Below, in pieces: positions 1-5,287 of a stretch of DNA of 5,406 nucleotides. Under the pieces are notes generated by a model that was not told the DNA's origin, ran no database searches, and saw only the letters and a list, made by a program, of their open reading frames with translations. Within the stretch, counting starts at the first letter, position 1. Every line of letters begins with the position of its first letter. The translations under genes and the position numbers were made by a program. This DNA is from Verrucomicrobia bacterium UBA1731 (lineage in GTDB: Bacteria; Verrucomicrobiota; Kiritimatiellia; RFP12; UBA1067), in the NCBI GenBank assembly GCA_002317575.1, contig DCIH01000005.1, positions 1-5,406 on the forward strand, read 5' to 3'.

Positions 1-26
1 CGGGTAAAAAATGGGTAAACTCCAGT

Positions 27-46
27 TCGTGAAACCGTATTCACGA
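27..46. promoter_or_regulatory. Candidate operator: 7-bp inverted repeat overlapping the -35 region
   Basis: TCGTGAA (27-33) and TTCACGA (40-46) are perfect reverse complements separated by 6 bases (ACCGTA), giving a 20-bp dyad. It lies just upstream of a good extended -10 element, and its right arm overlaps where the -35 hexamer would sit. That is a typical placement for a repressor or activator site of a dimeric helix-turn-helix regulator. A half-site centre-to-centre distance of 13 bp is compatible with many such families, but no regulator is encoded here, so the family cannot be named. The dyad is what is seen; operator function is inferred. Confidence 0.5.
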
Positions 47-66
47 TTTCATGTTTTTGCTAAAAT
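38..66 (+). promoter_or_regulatory. Probable sigma-70-type promoter with extended -10
   Basis: TAAAAT (61-66) matches the TATAAT consensus at five of six positions and is preceded by TGC (58-60), giving the TGn extended -10 motif. With a 17-base spacer the -35 hexamer would be TATTCA (38-43), only three of six matches, as is common with extended -10 promoters. Transcription would begin near 72-74, leaving a leader of about 20 bases that contains the ribosome binding site of the symporter. The segment is clearly more AT-rich than the coding DNA that follows. It would drive all four downstream genes. Confidence 0.5.
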
Positions 67-80
67 GTGCGGACATGGGT

Positions 81-89
81 GGAGGAGGA
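81..89 (+). promoter_or_regulatory. Strong Shine-Dalgarno that fixes the symporter start
   Basis: GGAGGAGGA is a near-ideal Shine-Dalgarno stretch. Its first GGAGG (81-85) sits 6 bases before the GTG at 92, which is in frame with the symporter. The in-frame ATGs at 11 and 65 have no such sequence and would lie upstream of, or inside, the proposed -10 element. An out-of-frame ATG (90-92) overlaps the GTG and is followed by a stop two codons later. Confidence 0.7.
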
Positions 90-91
90 AT

Positions 92-1306
92 GTGCTGAAA
101 CTCTCGTTTACGATGCAGATTCTGGTGGCGATGGTGGCGGCCGTCGCCGTGGGGCTCGGGCTGCAGTTCGCGGGACAGGGTGAGTTGGCCGGACGGTTCT
201 TGGGACCCGGCGGGACGATTTTCCTGAACCTCATCAAGTACATCGTCTGTCCGCTCGTGCTCTTTTCCGTGATGGGCGGCATCGTGTCGATGGACGACCT
301 GAAGAAGGTCGGCGTCGTCGGCGCGAAGACGCTGGCGTGCTTCTTCACGACATCGCTCGTCGCCGTGGTGTTCGCGCTGTTCGCGAGCATGGCCGTGAAA
401 GGCGTGTTCCCGCTGCTCAAATCCGCGGCCGGCGCGGCGCCGGCCGCACCGCCTTCGACGACCGTCGCCGACATGCTGATCGGCATCTTTCCGTCGAATT
501 TCGCCAAGCCCTTCATGGACGCGAATATGCTGCAGATCATCGTGATGGCGATTCTTTTCGGCATCGCGATCATTCTCATCGGCGGCGAAAACGGCAAGCG
601 CCTCGAGCAGGGCGTCCGGCTGATGGACGGTCTCTGCGTGAAGACGCTTGAAGTGATCATGAAGCTTTCGCCGATTGGCGTCTTCTGCCTGATGTGCCCC
701 GTCGTGGCGGCGAACGGCGCGACGGTCATTGGTTCGCTTGCGGCGGTCGTCGCGGTCGCGTACGGTTGCTATGCGTTCCATCTGCTGGTGATCGACACGC
801 TCTGCGTGAAACTGTTCGCCGGCGTTTCGCCGCGGGAGTTCCTGTCCAAAATGTCGCCCGCGATCCTGTTCGCGTTTTCGAGCTCGTCTTCCGTCGGATC
901 GTTGCCGATCAACATGCGTTGCGCCGAATCGCTCGGCGTGCCGCGCTCGCTCGCGTCCTTCGTGCTGCCGCTCGGTGCGACGATCAACATGAACGGCACG
1001 GTGATCTACCATGGCGTCTCGGCCGTGTTCATCGCGGCGTGCTATGGCATTTCGCTCAGCGTCGAACAGATGGTGGCGATCGCCGTCACCTCCACGCTCG
1101 CGTCCATCGGCACGGCGGGCGTCCCCGGCGCGGGCGTCGTGATGCTGGCGATGGTTCTTTCCGCGGCGGGATTGCCGCTGGACGGCATCGCGCTCGTCGC
1201 CGGCGTTGACCGCATTTTCGACATGGGCCGCACCGTGCTAAACATTTCCGGGGACACGACGGCCGCGGTGATGTTGAACGGCCGCCGTCGTGCCGTCGCA
1301 GCGTGA
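92..1306 (+). CDS. Dicarboxylate/amino acid:cation symporter (DAACS, SLC1/GltPh-like)
   Basis: Inner-membrane secondary transporter of 404 residues, the usual length for the family. It imports an anionic amino acid or related compound with Na+ or H+. Hairpin 1 has a run of five serines (263-267, FAFSSSSSVGSLP). TM7 carries GATINMNGT (NMNGT at 299-303). Hairpin 2 has GTAGVPGAG (340-348). TM8 has DRIFDMGRTVLNISGD, so the GltPh residues D390, D394, R397, T398, N401 and D405 are all matched (D373, D377, R380, T381, N384, D388). In GltPh, D394 holds the substrate amino group and R397 its side-chain carboxylate. This favours an acidic amino acid-like substrate over a plain C4-dicarboxylate, because DctA lacks that Asp. 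Odd point: the usual NMDGT is NMNGT. The GTG start at 92 is chosen for its ribosome binding site and because VLKLSFTMQIL matches the family N-terminus; longer versions from 11 or 65 are less likely. It is the first gene of the operon. The family is secure, the substrate is inferred. Confidence 0.93.
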   Translation: MLKLSFTMQILVAMVAAVAVGLGLQFAGQGELAGRFLGPGGTIFLNLIKYIVCPLVLFSVMGGIVSMDDLKKVGVVGAKTLACFFTTSLVAVVFALFASMAVKGVFPLLKSAAGAAPAAPPSTTVADMLIGIFPSNFAKPFMDANMLQIIVMAILFGIAIILIGGENGKRLEQGVRLMDGLCVKTLEVIMKLSPIGVFCLMCPVVAANGATVIGSLAAVVAVAYGCYAFHLLVIDTLCVKLFAGVSPREFLSKMSPAILFAFSSSSSVGSLPINMRCAESLGVPRSLASFVLPLGATINMNGTVIYHGVSAVFIAACYGISLSVEQMVAIAVTSTLASIGTAGVPGAGVVMLAMVLSAAGLPLDGIALVAGVDRIFDMGRTVLNISGDTTAAVMLNGRRRAVAA

Positions 1307-1313
1307 AATTTCG

Positions 1314-1327
1314 AAAGGGAAAGGTGA
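1314..1327 (+). promoter_or_regulatory. Ribosome binding site of the amidohydrolase gene
   Basis: AAAGGGAAAGGTGA lies in the 27-base gap after the symporter stop. The AAGGTGA part (1321-1327) ends 6 bases before the ATG at 1334. It supports that start, which also places a Tat motif at residues 3-8. No promoter or terminator is visible in the gap, so this gene is probably cotranscribed with the symporter. Confidence 0.6.
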
Positions 1328-1333
1328 CTGAAA

Positions 1334-2350
1334 ATGACGAGCAGAAGAAGTTTTTTGTTGGGATCAGCGTGTTTCGGGGCGGCCGTTTCGGCGGCGCGCA
1401 ACGTCCAGGCCGAGGTGTCCGTTGAGCTGCCCTTGATCGCCGGCAAGGATCTGGGTAAGGCGAAAACGCTGCCGGCCGGCCGCTACGACGAGCACATCCA
1501 CGTCTACAAGGACGGCCCGGCCAAGCCCGAGGCTTTCGCGGCGCGCATCGCCGAGGCCGGTCTCGCCGGCGGATGCGTCTATTCGCGTGAACAGACGCCA
1601 GAGCCGCGGCTCTCGAATTCGTCGGCGCTCACGCCCGAGCAGATCGTGGACAACGTGATCGAATGGTGCTCGGCTTCGCCGACGCTGTACCCGTTCTACT
1701 GGATTGACCCCTCGCGCCACGACGCGGTCGATCTTGTGGACATGGCCGTCGAGAAGGGCATCTGCGGCTTCAAGGTGATCCGCAACAACGGCTATCCGTG
1801 CGACGGCCCCGCGTTGGACGCCTATCGGCGGATGGCGCGCTACGGCAAGCCCGTCACGTTCCATTCGGGCATCCTCTACGACGGCGTTCCGTCCAGCGAG
1901 TATTTCCGCCCCGTCGTTTTCGAACCGCTGCTCCGCGCGCAGGGGCTGCGCTTCTGTCTGGCGCACATTTCGTGGCCGTGGTGTGACGAGTGCATGGCGG
2001 TCTTCGGCAAGATGTATTCGGCCGACGACAACTGGTCCAACCGCCCGAACGCGACATTCCGCAAGCCGGTCGCCAAGGCCGTTCCACCGAAGATGTTCAT
2101 CGACTCGACCCCCGGCGCGCACGGCATCTGGCGGCGCGACGCGTTCATGCGGATGTACGGTTCGCCGTTCCGGCCGACGGTCTCGAAGCGCTTCATGTTC
2201 GGCACGGACTGCGACGTGCACGACTACATGGTTTCCTACGCGCGCAAGACGCAGGATTTCGACGACGCGCTGTTCCGCGAATTCAAGGTGACGGACGCGG
2301 AAGTCGACGCCTACTACCGGAGCTCGCTCCAGACCTTCCTGTTCGGTTGA
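1334..2350 (+). CDS. Tat-exported metal-dependent hydrolase (amidohydrolase-2, COG2159/ACMSD-like)
   Basis: 338 residues. The N-terminus has the twin-arginine motif SRRSFL (residues 3-8), an Ala-rich hydrophobic stretch (about 9-21) and a plausible cleavage site after VQA (24-26), so the enzyme probably acts outside the inner membrane. The rest fits a TIM-barrel amidohydrolase: HxH metal ligands H54 and H56 (DEHIHVY), the family Lys in GFKVI (K147), then KPVTFHSG (H177), LAHISWPW (H211) and FGTDCDV (D292). This H-x-H/H/H/D set is that of ACMSD-like decarboxylases and hydrolases, so either C-N/C-O hydrolysis or a non-oxidative decarboxylation is possible. It sits 27 bases after the symporter and 12 bases before the glycyl radical enzyme, suggesting that it processes the pathway substrate before uptake or a product after export. 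The substrate is unknown. Superfamily confidence is high; export is well supported by motif only. Confidence 0.88.
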   Translation: MTSRRSFLLGSACFGAAVSAARNVQAEVSVELPLIAGKDLGKAKTLPAGRYDEHIHVYKDGPAKPEAFAARIAEAGLAGGCVYSREQTPEPRLSNSSALTPEQIVDNVIEWCSASPTLYPFYWIDPSRHDAVDLVDMAVEKGICGFKVIRNNGYPCDGPALDAYRRMARYGKPVTFHSGILYDGVPSSEYFRPVVFEPLLRAQGLRFCLAHISWPWCDECMAVFGKMYSADDNWSNRPNATFRKPVAKAVPPKMFIDSTPGAHGIWRRDAFMRMYGSPFRPTVSKRFMFGTDCDVHDYMVSYARKTQDFDDALFREFKVTDAEVDAYYRSSLQTFLFG

Positions 2351-2358
2351 TTTAAATC
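2349..2358. repeat. AT-rich 10-bp perfect palindrome in the gene 2/gene 3 junction
   Basis: GATTTAAATC is its own reverse complement. It overlaps the last two bases of the hydrolase stop codon and fills most of the 12-base gap before the TTG start of the glycyl radical enzyme. It stands out in strongly GC-rich surroundings. It may simply keep the translation start of a gene with no visible Shine-Dalgarno unstructured, or bind a protein. No function can be shown. Confidence 0.3.
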
Positions 2359-2362
2359 CCGT

Positions 2363-4546
2363 TTGAGCGTGCGTGCGTTTGTCGAGATTGTTCTTGTTGC
2401 GGGCGTCAGTTTGGCGGCTCGGGTCGCTTTCGCCTTCGGGCCGTGGCTTGAGACGACGCCGATTGGCGGCGTCGAACTGGGCGGGGCGAACGCGCAGGAC
2501 CGCGCGGCGCTGGTGAAGGCGCTGGACGGGCTCGAGAAGGATTGCGCGGACCGGCCGACGATCGTCTGGCGCACGAAGGCGCTGGCGCATGTTTTCGACC
2601 ATGTGCGCCTCGGCGTCAACACGAACGACCTGTTCGTCCACTGGCATGCGGACGGCGGCATTCTCGAGGCCGGCAAGAACAAGCGTCTGTCGGTGTTCGC
2701 GAAATCCGGTCCGGAGCACGCGCTCGCCGGCGCGTGGATGGCCGAGAACGGCGGCTTCAACTGCCGGCTCGACACGAGCCACACGTGTCCCGACTGGAAA
2801 TCCGTTCTGGAGCTCGGTCCGAAGGGCCTTGCCGCGCGGGCGCGCGAACGGCGCAAGACGGCGCGGACGGACGAGGAACGCCTCTTCCTCGACTGCGTGG
2901 CGGAGGTCTACGACGCGTTGGCGCGCGAATGCGTCCGTTGGGCGGATTTTGCGGCGTCAAAGGGCATGCGCGACGTCGCCGCCGTTCTGCGGGCGAACGC
3001 GGAGCATGCGCCGCGGACGTTCCGCGAGGCCCTGCAGTGGGCGCTCGTCTACGACCGTGCGCAGGAGGTCGAAGGCGAGGACGTCCGTTCGCAGGGACTT
3101 TTCGACCGTCTCTTCATCCACTACTACCGCGACGACCTCGCCGCGGGACGCGAGACGCGCGAGAGCGCGAAGCGCCTGATCGCCGACTGGTACACGCGGC
3201 TGTGGTCGCAGCAGCATCCGAACGGAAAGAACGTCGCCTTCGGCGGTTACGACGCCCAGGGCGCGCCGGTGTGGAACGAACTCACGGAACTCGGGTTCGA
3301 GGTGTTCGGGGAACTCGGCCGCATCAATCCGAAACTCACCTACCGGTTCGGACGCAAGACGCCGCGCGAGCAGCTCGAGAAGGTGACGCGCTGGCTCGCC
3401 GCCGGGAAGACGTCCGTCGTCTTCGCCTGCGAAGAAACGCTTTACGAGGCGTTTCGGCGGCGCGGAAAGGAACCGTGCGATCTCGCCGACTACGTGCTCG
3501 TCGGTTGCTACGAACCGGGCATCGGCGGCCGCGAGATCATCGCTTCGATGGCGGCGGACGTGAATCTCGTCAAACCGCTTGAGACGGTGCTGTCGCGTCC
3601 GGCGGCGGAGCTTCCGCCGGACGCGGTCGCTTTCGAACGCGCCTATCTGGACGAGCTTTCGCGTCTTCTCGACCGCGCGATGGCGGCGGCCCGCGACGCC
3701 GAGGAGCACTGGTACGGAATCCATCCCGCACCGCTTTTTTCGGGCGGTTTCCGCGACTGTGTCGCTTCGGCGCGCGACTACTCGCAGGGCGGTTGCCGCT
3801 ACAATTCGTCGGGCGTCGTGCTGATCGGCATCGGAACGGTCGCCGATTCGCTGGCGGCCGTGCGGCACCTGGTGGACGAGACGAAGGCCGTTTCGATGCC
3901 GGAGCTGGCGGCGATCCTGAAGGACGATTGGAAGGGGCATGACGCATTGCGCCTGACGGCTCGCCGCGCCGCGCCCAAGTGGGGCAACAACGACGACCGC
4001 GCCGACGCGTTCGCGAAGCGCGTCTACGCGGCGGCGACCGCGCGCGTGAACGCGGCGAAGAACGGACACGGCGGCAACTACCAGGCGGGTTCGTGGTCCA
4101 TCTATCTCGACATGCATTTCGGCGCCAGGACGGGCGCGACGCCGGACGGACGCCGCAAGGGCGATACGCTGTCGCGGAACAACGTCGCGACGGCGGGTTG
4201 CGGCACGGAGGGTCCTTTGGCGCTGATGCATTCCAATCTCAAGCTCGATCTTGCGGAGGCTCCGGACGGGCACGTCATGGATGTTCTTCTGCCGGCGACG
4301 CTGAAGACGAGTCCGCATGGTGCGCGGCAGATCGCGGACGTTCTTGCGGCGTATTTCGCGCAGGGCGGTCAGTGCCTGCATTTGAATTGCTTCGATGTGG
4401 CGACGCTGAAGGACGCCTATGCGCATCCGGAGAAGTACAAGGATCTGCAGGTGTGCGTTTGCGGATGGAATGTCCGCTGGACGGATCTTTCCGACGCGGA
4501 GCGCAGGCATTTCATCGCCACGGCCGAGGCTCAGGAAGAACGATAG
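2363..4546 (+). CDS. Glycyl radical enzyme, pyruvate formate-lyase-like, atypical radical motif
   Basis: 727 residues, slightly short for the family (about 760-850). Family marks in order: DTSHTCPDW (137-145), GKNVAFGG (288-295), NPKLTYRFGRKTP (322-334), the thiyl-radical loop GCYEP with C382 and general-base-type E384, GGCRYNSSG (476-484), GNNDDRAD (541-548), TPDGRR (593-598) and the C-terminal glycyl loop. The Cys-x-Glu pair is that of the dehydratase/lyase branch (glycerol dehydratase, choline lyase), not the Cys-Cys of true pyruvate formate-lyase, so an elimination or C-X cleavage is likely; the substrate is unknown. The radical loop reads VCVCGWNVRW (697-706): G701 is in place with 26 residues after it, as expected, but the usual Arg of RVxGY is C698. 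Start: TTG at 2363, with no clear Shine-Dalgarno; translational coupling to the hydrolase (12-base gap) is likely. Residues 1-25 look like a signal peptide or membrane anchor (VR, then FVEIVLVAGVSLAA, then AFA), which is unusual. No ATG lies nearby downstream. The required radical SAM activase is absent here. Confidence 0.9.
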   Translation: MSVRAFVEIVLVAGVSLAARVAFAFGPWLETTPIGGVELGGANAQDRAALVKALDGLEKDCADRPTIVWRTKALAHVFDHVRLGVNTNDLFVHWHADGGILEAGKNKRLSVFAKSGPEHALAGAWMAENGGFNCRLDTSHTCPDWKSVLELGPKGLAARARERRKTARTDEERLFLDCVAEVYDALARECVRWADFAASKGMRDVAAVLRANAEHAPRTFREALQWALVYDRAQEVEGEDVRSQGLFDRLFIHYYRDDLAAGRETRESAKRLIADWYTRLWSQQHPNGKNVAFGGYDAQGAPVWNELTELGFEVFGELGRINPKLTYRFGRKTPREQLEKVTRWLAAGKTSVVFACEETLYEAFRRRGKEPCDLADYVLVGCYEPGIGGREIIASMAADVNLVKPLETVLSRPAAELPPDAVAFERAYLDELSRLLDRAMAAARDAEEHWYGIHPAPLFSGGFRDCVASARDYSQGGCRYNSSGVVLIGIGTVADSLAAVRHLVDETKAVSMPELAAILKDDWKGHDALRLTARRAAPKWGNNDDRADAFAKRVYAAATARVNAAKNGHGGNYQAGSWSIYLDMHFGARTGATPDGRRKGDTLSRNNVATAGCGTEGPLALMHSNLKLDLAEAPDGHVMDVLLPATLKTSPHGARQIADVLAAYFAQGGQCLHLNCFDVATLKDAYAHPEKYKDLQVCVCGWNVRWTDLSDAERRHFIATAEAQEER

Positions 4547-4567
4547 TTTGGCAACCGACGACATTAC

Positions 4568-4573
4568 GAGGAG
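4568..4573 (+). promoter_or_regulatory. Ribosome binding site of the nitroreductase gene
   Basis: GAGGAG ends 8 bases before the ATG at 4582, within the 35-base gap after the glycyl radical enzyme stop. It decides the start: the same frame is open upstream to 3979, but that stretch lies inside the preceding gene in another frame and has no family similarity. No terminator or promoter is visible in this gap. Confidence 0.7.
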
Positions 4574-4581
4574 ACGCACAA

Positions 4582-5244
4582 ATGAAACGATTCATGTTGC
4601 AGCTGTTCCGGTTGGCGATGACGATGACCATCATGATCACGATGGCGGTGATGATCTTTTCGCTTCGGGACCGGGTGACGTCGCTGAAACGACAGCTGGC
4701 CGAGGCGCAGGCGGGAGAAGATCCCGGCGTCTTCGCGACGATCGCGAGCCGGACGAGCATCCGGAAGTTCGATCCGTCGAAGGCGGTCTCGGACGAGGCG
4801 ATCGGGAAGATCCTCAAGGCCGGCATGTGCGCGCCTTCCGCGATGAACAAGCAACCGTGGGAATTCGTGGTCGTGCGCGACGCTGCGCAGCTGAAGGCGC
4901 TTGGCGAGGCCCTGCCGTATTCGCGTGTCGGCAACGGCGCGCAGGCGGCGATTGTCGTGTGCGGCAATCTCGACAACGGACTCCCCGGGCGCGGCAAGGA
5001 ATATTGGATACACGATTGTTCGGCCGCGAGCATGAACATCCTCCTGGCGGCGAAGGGCCTTGGCCTCGGCGCCGTCTGGACGGGCGTTTATCCGGGCGAG
5101 GACCGCATCGCGGCGGTGCGCAAGATCCTTGCGATCCCCGAGGGCTTCATGCCGCTCAACATCATTCCGATTGGCCATCCCGCCGAAAATCCGCCGCCGA
5201 AGGACAAGTGGAATCCCGCGAAGGTCCACAAGAACCGTTGGTAG
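4582..5244 (+). CDS. Membrane-anchored FMN nitroreductase family protein
   Basis: 220 residues. Residues 11-28 form a single hydrophobic, methionine-rich membrane segment (LAMTMTIMITMAVMIFSL) after a basic start (MKRFMLQLFR). A short helical, possibly coiled-coil linker follows (about 29-44, RDRVTSLKRQLAEAQ). The remaining ~175 residues are a small nitroreductase domain: SRTSIRKF (56-63) and APSAMNKQPWEF (84-95) for FMN phosphate and ring contacts, GLGAVWTGVYP (161-171), a PIGHP element (196-200) and a basic C-terminus (KVHKNRW). The family transfers electrons from NAD(P)H to quinones, nitro compounds or other acceptors as a homodimer. The family is clear, the real substrate is not. Similar nitroreductases with N-terminal export or anchor sequences occur in Bacteroidota (from memory). 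No signal-peptidase site is visible, so an anchor is more likely than cleavage. Positive charge lies on both sides, so orientation is open. Last complete gene of the operon, 35 bases after the glycyl radical enzyme. Confidence 0.9.
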   Translation: MKRFMLQLFRLAMTMTIMITMAVMIFSLRDRVTSLKRQLAEAQAGEDPGVFATIASRTSIRKFDPSKAVSDEAIGKILKAGMCAPSAMNKQPWEFVVVRDAAQLKALGEALPYSRVGNGAQAAIVVCGNLDNGLPGRGKEYWIHDCSAASMNILLAAKGLGLGAVWTGVYPGEDRIAAVRKILAIPEGFMPLNIIPIGHPAENPPPKDKWNPAKVHKNRW

Positions 5245-5270
5245 TCGCCCAAGTGCGCGTGGCGGATTTC

Positions 5271-5287
5271 AAAGGATGTCGTTGATG
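5271..5287 (+). other. Possible start of the next gene, cut by the intron
   Basis: AAAGGATG is followed by TCGTTGATG. The ATG at 5285-5287 has AAAGGA 8 bases upstream, and the in-frame ATG at 5276 would give Met-Ser-Leu-Met. The group II-like sequence begins on the very next base (5288). If the intron reading is right, this is its 5' exon, and the coding sequence would resume after the intron beyond the window. The 43-base stretch between the nitroreductase stop and 5288 shows no terminator, which fits an operon that continues. This rests on very few bases and is inference. Confidence 0.3.

Noticed and set aside
11..91. Longer symporter start at ATG 11 or ATG 65
   Set aside because: Neither has a Shine-Dalgarno, both fall at or before the proposed promoter -10, and the extra residues are not family-like. 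GTG 92 fits better, though the longer forms are not excluded.
41..1012. 323-residue open frame on the minus strand
   Set aside because: Arg/His/Asp-rich shadow of the symporter, which has clear family motifs on the plus strand.
1364..2782. 472-residue open frame on the minus strand
   Set aside because: It lies antisense to the hydrolase and the start of the glycyl radical enzyme. Its composition is Arg/Glu/Ala/Val-rich with no family motif. Long antisense frames are expected opposite GC-rich genes.
2957..4579. 540-residue open frame on the minus strand
   Set aside because: Antisense to the glycyl radical enzyme, with very high Arg content and no recognisable domain. The plus-strand gene explains the region fully.
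3979..4581. Upstream in-frame extension of the nitroreductase
   Set aside because: It overlaps the 3' end of the glycyl radical enzyme in another frame, is Arg/Gly-rich and has no family similarity. The ATG at 4582 has its own ribosome binding site.
4618..4656. Tandem or inverted repeat from the ATG/ATC-rich stretch
   Set aside because: It codes for the Met-rich membrane anchor. The ATCATGAT palindrome at 4630-4637 is short and follows from the codons.
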